Source of the DNA: Tanypteryx hageni
Taxonomy: Eukaryota > Arthropoda > Insecta > Odonata > Petaluridae
Assembly (NCBI GenBank): GCA_028673005.1
Contig: CM054113.1
Location: 70,165,850-70,229,849 of the forward strand
DNA: 64,000 nt
Direction of reading: 5' to 3'
Made by a program: the position numbers and the translations under genes
The notes under the pieces: generated by a model
Database searches by the model: none
What the model was told of the DNA's origin: nothing
What the model saw: the letters and a program-made list of their open reading frames with translations, nothing else
Part shown: one piece after another, positions 18,730 through 30,700 of the stretch
Numbering within the stretch: the first letter of the stretch is position 1
How the letters are laid out: each line of letters starts with the position of its first letter

Positions 18730-21700
18730 CTTGAAAAAAAAAACTGAAGGTATATTTTATTCCTAAAATTATGATTTTGACGTTCAAGGATTAAGGCAGT
18801 AGTAAACTTATCTAGTAGCAACGTTTTCTAAACCATCTTCGCTCAAATGGCAACAGTTGCTTGGCACAATGATTCTGACAAAAATTTCAGATTATGTAGA
18901 ATGCCTTAACATGAAATTGCTTAGCTTCCACCAAGGCTGATATCATCTCTTCAATTATTTCCAGATTTCCAACCGAGTCTTTCATTTCAATTGCGTCAAT
19001 TCAAAAGCAACTTTAATCAAATTTCTTTTCAGAAGGAGAAGAATTCAGAGGTGCTTTGGCATACCTGCTGGTTTTCTTACTAAGAAAAACTCAGTTTCTT
19101 AAATAATTTTTTAAAAAATTAAGCTCAGACATCAGTTATAAGATGTGTCAATACTATTATATTTAAGCCAAGAGAGTCTATAGTGTTAAGACAGCTTTAT
19201 GACGTTAAAGACTTGTTTGTTTTATTGCAATGATTTATTTTGATTCCAAAAAAGTAAGGATGGAGCCACTTTCATGTTATTTATGCTCATGTTATGCTCT
19301 AAAAGTTGACATTAGCAATGGTGGGACACCTCTCCCTATGGGGAAAGTAAAGTGTAATCCCAATTGGGTCACCCAGTATGAGCTTGTTAAAGAAAAATAA
19401 AAGATGAGAAAGAAAAGGAAACTCCCATAAAAGAAAAAGATAGACTAACAATCCATTAGAAGAGATTTTTTATTATAAAATACCAGTATTAATTTAACCA
19501 AATATTATTAACAACAGTAGAATTATGATTTTTGTAGACTACATATTTGGAAGACAATTTGTAAATAGAAAATGTTTTTGAGCAGTTGGCCAGAGCATGG
19601 ACGTGACAGACATATCTTAAAAATTAGAAATTCAAGAGACCTAAAACAGGTATATGAATAAAAGAACAAATATATATTTCATAGGGACACCTTATTTTTA
19701 ATCAACAAAAAGATATTTTCATTGTAATAAGAAACCTTTACTCAATTACAGTGGCGGCTCGTGTATAGGCACTGCGGAACTGCAGCACCCCCTATTTCCA
19801 CTTGATATTATCGATAACATTTAATATAATGAGTCCTTTTTTCTTTAATTCTTTCTTTATTTTTGTAGTACAATATATATTCCTTAAGCTTAATGTCAGT
19901 ACTTCAGTAGCCATCCCCCAGTTTATGAAAAAGATACAAAAATCTTTGTATGGAACTGTGCGCTTCACAGTGTCAGCGACGTGGTGTTTGACTGTTGTGC
20001 GCATGCGCACATAGGAGGGGGGGTGGGGAGGAAGGCGGGACTGCCAGGTAGAGAGAGCACTGTTGCTCTAGCAGTGCCGGCTCTGGCGTGATGGTGGAAG
20101 GAAGTTTTTTTTTACTCAGCGTGTGTTGTGCTTAAAAACCATGTACCATATTCTTGAACGTGATAAAGTGTAGAAGAGTGTAGAATTAGATTATTATTCT
20201 GCTTCCAGCTATTCTATTTGATTCATTTTTTTCGGTTCTTTTATTTAACAGAAAACTTTAACCATGGCCTTGCATCCCCAAGAAATAAGTTCTGTGACTG
20301 TAAGTGAACTTCAACAGCTTAAGTTTTCACAGCTATCTCTCCATGAGAAAGTTACAGTTAAGAAAAGAGGTCGTTTAACACCTGATATTCTAATATCTCA
20401 GCCAGGCAAAAGCAACAACAAGAAATATATTCGTAGCTTTAATTCTGAATGGTACCAACGGAAAAGTTGGCTTTGGGGCTGTGAAGTAAAAAATGCACTG
20501 TTTTGCTTCCCGTGTTTGCTGTTTGGAGGTGATGTACCGTGGACAAAAGATGGTTTTAGAAATATACACAAAATGAAAGAAAAAACTGAAAAGCATGAGA
20601 AGTCAAAGAAGCACGTTGATAATGTTGTTTCACTGTCACTTTTAGGAACCGTAAGTATTAAGGAGAAACTTAGTGAGGCATACAGACTTTCAATCAATGA
20701 GCATAATATAAAAGTTAAAAAGAACCGTGAAATTTTGTCCAAAATAATAGACTGCATTTACTTTTGTGGAAACTTTGAAACTCCCTTACGTGGACATGAT
20801 GAAAAAGACGATTCAGTAAATCCAGGGGTATTTAGAGGATTAGTAAATTTTGCATCTAAATTAGATTCAGATTTGAAGAATCACTTAGAAACCAGTGCAG
20901 TCTTCAAAGGTGTTTCTAAGACCATTCAGAATGAGATACTTGACTGCCTGCTACAAATATACCATGAGGAGATAAGGACGGAAATTAGAAAAGCTTCCTT
21001 TGTAGCTGTCATGGCTGATGACACAACAGATGTTTCGGAACATACTCAAATGGTCCTTGTTCTACGGTACGTATTGAATGAAGAAATATTTGAGCGTTTT
21101 TGGGGATTCTTTATTCCAGAAAATCAAACTGCAGATGGCATATCAAAACGTATTTTAGAACAATTGGACATAATAATTAAAACAAGAAGAATGGATTTCA
21201 TTTTTAAATGAATAGATCAAGCTTGAACTGTAACAATTTAAGTTAAAGTAAGTAAAAAATGTTTGATTTTTTTTGTTAAGATTTTATCAAGTTCCTGAAT
21301 AAATTTTCTTTTTATACATGTTTTTTTCCTTTTACACAATTTTAAAACAAAGGCTAAAAATTTTCTGGAGCAGCACCCCCACTAATTTTAGCTATGAGCC
21401 GCCACTGCTCAATTATATTTTAATATCCTCTATGTACATTTGAGACTTGAGTGAGAGCAATTAGTGTACATACCTGTACATGAAACAGTGGTGAAGTAGC
21501 AACTGGAGGAAGAGGAGAAGCAGCAGATATGGTAGAGGCAGCATTACTCAATGCTGTTGCAGTTGCTGCTGCAGCAGATGCAGCAGCAGCTGCTGCTGCT
21601 TTGCTTAACTGTATCTCCTGCTGACAAAACCTGACCACCTGATCAACTTGAGAAACCATGCTGAAAGCATCCAACTACATTGTAAAGTAAAAGAAAAGTC

Positions 21701-24700
21701 AATTAAAATTTGAAAACATTCATGACTTCTTTCAATGATAATTATCATAAAAGATTGTAACAATGTAAAAAAATGTTTCCAGGCCAATTTAAACACCAAC
21801 ATAATTTTGAAAAACTTTGGAATGAGCATGACTAGTTTACTAAGTTCTTGACTCATAAAATACAGGCATCCCTCACTTAGTGCTCTTAACTGGTTCCTGA
21901 AAAACAGCACCATCTGAAACCATATTAAGCGAGGGGATTTTTCTCATAAAAATTAATGTAAATAGATTTAATCTGTACTTCTAACCTACTCTCAATGATA
22001 TTTAATTCCCAATATAAGGTATATTTTCATGCTTAAATCAGAGGAACAACCTTTTCTGCTCGAATATATTTTGTGCTTCTTCCCCAACAGGTTGTAATTA
22101 AAATCCAACATTTTTCAAGATTTTTAATAAAATTGTATTGAATGCTTAATATTGTTTTAAATATTGCAAAAATAATCAATACACTATACCATTGTTATTA
22201 TAAGTACTTTTTATCACAAGTCGAACTTTCAGATGTCCTGCTGTGCAAAACTGAGAGTCCGACTTTGCTGTATCTTTATAATATCATTCTAACTCACTAT
22301 TTAACTACTTTTATGATAAAGAAGGGTTATTAAGATACAACTGAGTCCAGCCGATTCGCCTCTGTCCTACGCACAATGGGAATCTTAGAGATAGTGCAAT
22401 GAATAGCCAGAAAGGGAGGATAGAAACCCGGTGTCAGCATTTGCCTGCTCTTATGAAGAACACCAGGGGAGCCAACTGCTTAACATCCCTTCCGAAGGAC
22501 GGAGTGTTGATTTGAGCGCACGCCTCATTTTCACGTGTTCTCTTTTCTCATGGGCTTGTCCTCGTCACTGTAGTTCCAACACACACAAATAGGGGGCCGG
22601 AGCATCCTCGGAAAAAATCCTCGATTCGATTCGAACCGGGTGTTGCTTTAGCAGATTGTGTGGTGGGGCCAACACTCTAGCCACTACACCACTGGCTTCC
22701 CTTTATTAAGATATAATATGTATTAGAGAATGGATAAGAATCAACCACATTGAGATTTCCAGTGAGAAATAAGATGATCCAAATGGAACTTATGATGCCT
22801 ACTTTCCATTTAATCATTTACTTGCCACTTATTGCAGCATTGTTTGCAGCATCAATAAAATATATGCTTACTGCCTCCTGGCATGGTAAATTAATACAAT
22901 GAAAATCAAGAATGTGGGGGTGTAATTTTAGAAATGTATCTCAAAATACTACAGAACCTCCTGGTGGAAAACACAAACTATTTCTGAAATTCCCACATTT
23001 AAGGTTAAGCGGAAATTTATACCAGTTCCTTGTTCGGCAAAGAGATGGCAGTAATACAAAAATGCACAACAAAAATATTTTATACCAAATTTTGCTGTTC
23101 AAATTACGTTTTGCAACAAATGCAGCTATTAGATATACTTTTTTATTTTGTTTTATTGTGATATTAATGTAATGCAATGGAAATTAAGAATGTGCATGGG
23201 TGTAATTTTTAGAAATGTATGTCAAGATACTACAGAGCCTCTTGGTGGAGAACACTGAAACTTTCCAAAATTCCCGCATTTAAGGTTAAGCGGAAATTTA
23301 TACAAGTTCCTTGTTCGACAAAGAGATGGCAGTGATACAAAAATGCATGACAAAATATTTTATATAAAATTCTTCAGTTCAAATTATGTTTTGCAACAAA
23401 TACTGCTATTGTATATTCATACTTTTTTATTTTGATGTATTTTGCCATATTAATGTAATGCAATGGAAATCAAGAATGTGCATGGGTGTAATTTTTAGAA
23501 ATGTATGTCATAATACTACAGAGCCTCCTGGTGGAGAACACTTAAACTATCTCCGACGTTCCTGCTGTTAAGGTTATTCCAGTTCCTTGTATGGCCAAGA
23601 GATGGTAGTATGGTAAAATTGCACAATATCATTTACCGTATCTGCCCGAATATAAGCCGATACTTGTTGTCAAAATCTATCGTGAAAAAAATCACCCTCG
23701 GCTTAAATGCGAGCCTGAGGAAAAATTTGGCATCCTCGTACGACGCCATCGCTGAAAAATGTCGTTTCCATAGCATACCTCCTATATTCCACTGATAAGG
23801 TCGATGTCTGAAAAACGCTCCCTTCTTACAGCGATTGCCCGGAGCTGTAATTTAAATTGCTATTGAAGGTTATTTATATATTTTAACGTAGTTAAAAGTA
23901 AATGGGTTCTTATCCAAAGGAAACGGCGGTATATAAAACAATTGAGTTTTAACAACCCACCAGGTTCATAGCATGATTGCACGCTACAGCAAATTTGTTT
24001 TGATCATAATTTGCAACGAGTTCTTAAGATACCAACACCGGTCTTATTAGAGGATTTTACAAATTCTGACTACACTAAACTTCTTCAACTCTTTGTTTTA
24101 ATTGCACTTCTTGGTGCTGCAATCGATTTAAAGTTCAGATGTAGCAGATGTCGTAGCTTTTACGAATCATTTAAATGGCAGGTACGTTAAAGTTAGGAGC
24201 CGACAGTATAAAAGAAGTTCATATTAATTTTTCTTGTTTATTTTATATTTTGCTATAGCCATTGTCATTTTTGTATGCATGTTAAAACCCTCTTTCATAG
24301 AATGTATTAAAAGTGCGTATGCTGACTAGGCAGACGATATCGTCTGCTTAGTCAATTCGCAAAATTCGATGACGACTTTCGATGCGCAACTGTTTGAATT
24401 CCGCTAACATAAGATACGTCTGATTCAAAGGTGTGAGCAACGGCGTTAACTGTAATTCATCTGATAATTAACAGTAATAATAATAAAACTTGGAAACATC
24501 TTTCATAGAATCTATTAAAATTGCGTATAATGACTAAGTAGACAATCACGCCAAATTCGATGACAGCTTTCGATGCGCAACAGTTTGAATTCCAGTAAGA
24601 TAAATAAATATACTTACATTTGATTGTAAGCTGTGATCAACGGCGTTGACTTTATTTATAATAACTTTACATGGAACGTATATAATTATATAGATGTAAT

Positions 24701-27700
24701 GTATAATGTATTCTAGGTTGTGCGTGCATGTCTGGTAAACTTAAGCATAAAATTTACGAAAATACTTTTTTTGCCAAAAAATGTTGGAAAATTTCGTGGG
24801 GTCGGCTTCTATTCGGGCAGATACGGTATATCAAAATCTTCTTTTCAAATTAGGTTTTCCAACAATTGCTTATATTAGATACTCATACTTTTTTAATTTT
24901 AATGTTTTAGGCAACATTTGCAACCAAGAAAGGAACTATAATTACTTTTAATGAAATTTCAATAACGTACAGGGAAGGATCATAAAGTTCCCAGAATTTA
25001 GGCCTATCGAGATAACTGCGTTTCCTGTTCAAGCAAGGGAGGTGAAGTGTGCAAGAGTGGACTGTGCACTGTCAAGCAAATTGCAACAGGTTGAGACACG
25101 TTAGTGTCCTGCAGTCGCCCGTAGAGTGGAAGTGTGTCGCCAGTGCTTGTCGTGATGTCTCAGTTCGAACAGCGGGCAAACATCAAATTCTTTTGCAAAC
25201 TAGGGAAATCAGCAGCAGAAACCTTTCCTTGCCTCAGCAGCATAAACTCTTCCAAGCCTCAATGCAGTTTATGTAGATAAATCTCTTTAAAAATCTGCAG
25301 TGTATGACTGGTACAACCGATTTTAAAATGCTCAAGAATCATTGGAAGACAAGTAGCGCAGCAGCAGGCCATCAACATCAAGAAATGATGAAAATGTGGC
25401 CAAAGTTCGCACAATGGTAAGATCAGATCAGTGTTTGACCATTGAGGCTGCAGCATTTTTACATTTCTGACAATTTATCGAGTTCCCCATCGGTTTTTCG
25501 TGTTCGCCAGAAGTTTACACAGAAGTTTTTGTGTTCGAACTCTATCAAACGGCGAACTCCAGCAAACGACGACCCCTACATACGACGCACCCTGTGTATG
25601 CACGCACCCTGCGTACGCATGCGCCCTGGCGTGCGCACGCACCTCCAGCATGCGCTCGCACGCACCTCCGGCATGCGCTCGCACTCCGGCTTGCGCGAGT
25701 ACTCCGGCTTTGCACATACGTACGGAATGCCTTCTTTTATAGCAACAGACAGTAGCCCGGAAGAGGACACCACTAGATAGAAGCCTAGAACCAATTAGCG
25801 TTCGCGAGTGGAGTGCGATCTACCGGCACTTCACTGCGAACTAAACTAGTTCCCACCCGATAACGTCGCCACGAGCAGAGGCAGTGAGAGAGAGAGAGAC
25901 GGAGAGTGGGGGAGAACGAGAGAGGACTCAGAGCGAGGCGAACGCACCTGTGGAAAGATTATCTGCGAGTCGAACTCTTTCCGTATCATTTATGATTCCT
26001 CAAGTGGACATTTCTACTAAGTATTGTACTATATTTGTGCTTTGTATTATGTCACTGCAATATAACTGTTAGTACATTTCGTGACATTTATCCAGTGTAT
26101 GGTATTTGATTTGTTGTTGGCAGCAGCAGTGTCACCAAGGGGTATCGTATCGTTTAACTATTTTCAAGTAGTTATAGTATTACGAGAGATTAATGTAAAA
26201 TGAGACAGTTTCGTCTCAAGGCGAAACAAAACTGGCATCTCATACGAATCGGTTCGGAGCATTCTGAAAGACAATTTGTCAATGCGATGCATGTGTGCAA
26301 AATTGGATCTTGTACCGCAACAATGCCCCCTGCCACACCTCCCTCGCAGTGAAGCAGTTTTTGATGAGGAATCAAATTCCAACCATCACCCAGCCACAGT
26401 ATTTCCCAGATATCGCTTCGTATGACTTCCGACTCTTTTCGAGACTCAAGATGTGACTCAAAAAGGGTCATCAGTTTGCATTGGTGGAGGAAATTCAACA
26501 GAACATGACAACAGGTCTCAGATCCATATCAGAAGAGGATTTCCAGAGGTGCTTCCGCAGGACCGCTGGTGCAAGTGTGTATGTGCAGAAGGGCAGTACT
26601 TCGAGGGTGACTAGGTTATTTTTTTACATATACTTTTCACTAAAATTTATGCCTGAATTACGGGAACTTTTTGATCCTTCATCATAGCTAACAGGCCATG
26701 GATCAAGTGTTGTCCAATAAACATTCAGGCACAAAAGGTAATGGTATATTATCATGGTGGGGTGACCTGTGACCTCATATATGGTAGATGTAAAGTGTCA
26801 TCATTCTTTTCTGACACACTGACAAAACGCATTTAATATATAGATTTAATACTTATATTGGTTTTAATAGCTTTAAAATCACTGCAGATATGTAGTTCTT
26901 TGTGTCCCCTAATTTCATAATTTAGCATTATAAAATATTACAAATACATTCGAACAGAAAACTAAATTGATCACAGATATTTGTGTAACAAAAATAACAC
27001 ATGTATGTACTCGACTATACTGAATTCAAGTCCAACAGTAGTCATTGCGATGGCAACATACTAATGAGTGATAAAAAAACTGGTATTTTTGCAAAATTAA
27101 AAAAATACGATCGACCTACGACTTTGTAATATATTTCTAGACATGAACTAGCCTCAGAATGACCCTAAATGAAAATCTCTTTAGCACAAGGATATAACTG
27201 TCAAACTAGCATAATTGCCTGTCAAATATGACGGGATTATGATAAAAATATATATGATTTCTATATGAAAAATTAGTAAGATATGCTAAATGATGATGAG
27301 CCCCTTGTCAAAAATGAAGCAATAATAATAAATAAATAATAATATTCCCTCCCTCCCTCTCGCCATCCCTCTCTCCCTCCCTTCCTCTCTATTTCCTTCC
27401 CTCTTTCTCTCTGCCTCTCTTTTGTCTCACCTCCCCCCTCTCTCATTCCCTTCTGTCCTAATCCATAGCTCTCCCTCTTTGTCTCTTTCCTCCCGTCCTT
27501 TTCTAATTCTATACCTCCCTTACTCTCTATGTACTTTCCATTCTATATCCCTTCCTTCCTATTTCCCTCCCCACATCCCCCTCTCTCTTACTCTACATCT
27601 ATATATTCATTTAGATAAGCAAAAGAATCCAAACTAAATCCCAGTCCCATTAGGATTATGTATTTTTGCAAAAAATCTTATGATAATTTAAGGCAATCTA

Positions 27701-30700
27701 TGCACTCATATATATTGCACGTATGCAGGTTAAAACAACAATTGATTCTCGAAGTTTAACAATGACGTGGTCAGCAAGGCAACATCCCGTTTAAAAACTG
27801 ATATTTTCCCAAAATATATGATTTAAATGTTTAATATGAGATATTTCGAACTGTAGGCAGAAAAAGATGAATAGAATAAGAAACTTCATTAATTTTCCTA
27901 AAACAGTTTAAATTTGAAGATCGTACGTCAATTTTTTCTAATTTTATTTTCCAAAAGAGTAAAAGCCGACACTTTAAGAAGTCGCTTTTTATGTGTTATC
28001 TTATGGCAAATGGAAATCTGGAGTCGAACCTGGGTCTTTTTCCATATTTTTTTCATTTCATTTTTATAACTGAATCAAACATTCCTGCGAAATTTCAACC
28101 TTCCACCTTATTGGGAAGTTTGTTAAAAACACGTTAAAAAGTGCCATTGATGGCATCAGCGTTTCACACAGACAGAACTGGAAAACTATATGTAAGATAA
28201 TTCGTAACCAAGTGGAAGTTAATAAGCTAAGCATCAAGAAACTATAGAAGAGATTACATTTTTTGGTATCACATCATAACAGTGCAGGAATAACAGCGAA
28301 CGTCAAAACAGCGAAAACAAAAACGGCGAACGGACAAAACAGCGAACGTCAAAACAGCAAAAAATCGGAATATAAAAAACAGCGAACGTCAAAATGGCTG
28401 AACACAGTTTAGCAAAAGTCAGTATTGTAGTTATTATAGGTAATAAATAATTGCTGGTTATTAAATTTTAAATAGTCGGAAATGTTAAACCAGAAAATTA
28501 TAGTTATAAGTGAATATTTCAAAACTGTGCTGAATTTACTGTGATTACTAAAATTAACATAAGAAGCGAATCCTACATCCTATAGAAAAATTTATCAGAT
28601 TTTTTAGTGGTAGTAGGTCATTTTAAAAGAACGACGTTAGCTAGTTTTTAATTGGTTTCATTATGAAAAACTTTTTAAAGATTTATTATAATGGCTCCAA
28701 ATTTGTTTTTAAAAATGCTTTCATATTACTTAGATCTGAAGTACATTAGTTATTACATGTATATATAATGGGCGACTATGATATAGAGTGCACGAAAGAA
28801 ATAGAAAATATGTAGTTAATGAATAAGGACATATATTTACATTAAAAGTCAAAACTAATACATTTTCAAATTACTGTTAAAACATTGCAAAAGATACTTG
28901 AAAGTACGTTTTATTTGAAAGTATGTCAAAAATTGTAAGAAAAATATTACAAGAGATAATGAATTCAAAAAGCATTTTGCTTTAAGATGAAAAATTTGGG
29001 CGATTCGGTAAATTTTTCGACTTTTCGAGGGTTTTAGCCGGAAATATATTGTTAAATTTTTACTTTATGAACATTTTGTTCTTTTTGTAAGCATTCAATA
29101 AATTTCCATATGGTTGGATGATTGATCCAATTAACTGGCTGAAACCACGGTGCCAACCTTCTAATGCAATATTAGTTCCGCTACGCTGGACTTAGGCGAG
29201 AGAAATAAAGGAATTTGTAATTCTTGAGCTACAAGTTTATTGTGTATGACATTCTATTTATTATGCTGTATTTAATCTTTATGATGTTCCTTAAAAAATT
29301 CGAAAATTAGAATTTCTATCTCAAATCCATTGAATTATAAAGATTTTGGATGGACTTTATTACTTACATTTCTGAAATATTCGCATATAATTATAATATA
29401 CTGTATTTTCCCCCTGCCACACGCCATTGGCAGCTTGCAGGGTATATATGTAAATGTATTTTGCTATATTTAGTTCAGCCATTTTCACGTTCGCTGTTTT
29501 TTACATTGCCACTTTTTGCTGTTTTGACGTTCGCTGTTTTTTTGTCTGTTCGCAGTTTTTGTTTTCGCTGTTTTGACGTGCGCTGTTTTGATGTTCGCTG
29601 TTCTGACGTTCGCTGTTTTGACATGGAACCACATTTTTTGGTGATTGGATAGTTTAATGATGGGAATATTTTGTTTTAAACGAGAAACAAATCCCAACCT
29701 TACAGCTTATGCCTGTCGGTAGGATCTTAAGATCACATCATTCCATCAATTTCTATCTTGGCAATCTCATCATTTGAGACTGATGGGTTTTCTTCAATGT
29801 ATCTCTTGGAGGACCTCCATTGTGGCTGACTGATACTAGCTTGGCTAGCCCGGGCCATATAGAAACTAAGAAAAATACTTACGTTCGGAAACGAGAAAAT
29901 TCATCTGCTATGATAGTTCAGTGGTAGAATGTCTGCCCGGCAAGTTTCTATTCTCTGTCAAAGCAGAATGTTTTCTTGTTTCAAAAATATTTCCAATCTT
30001 ACAGCTTATGCCTATCCATAAATGATCTTAAGATCACATCACTCCATAAATAGTTTCATGATGTTTAATTAAATTGCAACTTACCTACAAATATTAATTA
30101 AGCATAATGAATGTTATGAGAAAGTTATGTGCTTGTAATACATGACCAAAACAATGTGTCACTGAGTCAGTAGTTAGCAAGAGCACTATAACGAAACCAC
30201 ATTAAGTGAAACGCATTATAACGAGGGATGCCTGTACTGAAAATACCATTACTTTCAATAATGAAATTTAATGGAAAATTTTAGGTAAAATACTTTAGCA
30301 TTTCAGATGAAAAAGTTTTATTTTTACTAAAAATAGGCTCCCAAAATTATTATTAGCGAAAACATCAATATAAGTTTCACAAAGAAATTAAATTCCAAAG
30401 TAACACAATATATATGAATGAAAGATAAAGATGGACTTCTGAATTTCAATGGCATCAGCAACTACAATAAATGTTTTTAACATAAAACTTAAATATGAAA
30501 AAAGGGAGAGGAGACTATGGCAGATAATTGAATTAAACTTAAAATTTTTGATTTCATTTGTATCTGAGCCATTTGAAGTAACAAATACAGTGAAGGTGGC
30601 ACTTGAACCTTAATTAATAAAATTCAAATATTTTAGGGGTGAAAGACAAACCTTTTTCTTCCCGAGTGCTTTATACACTTCAACTAAAAGCTGCGAAAAA

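Larger units (their letters stand above)
18730..21473 (-). other. CABIN1 intron before last exon
   Basis: 2.7 kb. It holds the hAT element 19749-21407. The remaining 1 kb (18730-19748) is AT-rich, with no coding signal or repeat I can define. Confidence 0.7.
21863..30234. mobile_element. Pair of Tigger-like termini 8.4 kb apart
   Basis: TA|CAGGCATCCCTCACTTAGTGC at the left and, reversed, TA|CAGGCATCCCTCGTTATA at the right. The subterminal GAAACCATATTAAGCG and GAAACCACATTAAGTG also match. Either one element now stretched by nested insertions, or ends of two copies. Confidence 0.45.
21675..30651 (-). other. CABIN1 intron 18, about 9 kb of nested repeats
   Basis: Holds, left to right: the left end of a Tigger-like element (21863), a SINE, a 280-bp tandem array interrupted by a second Tigger-like element, a mariner remnant split by an LTR-like insert, a Helitron-like family B copy, an inverted-repeat element, a tRNA-Gly-like fragment and the Tigger-like right end (30234). 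No host coding exon recognised. Confidence 0.75.

Noticed and set aside
22890..24910. CRISPR-like or satellite array
   Set aside because: Only three long units without spacers, in a eukaryotic intron; better read as tandem duplication of a dispersed repeat.
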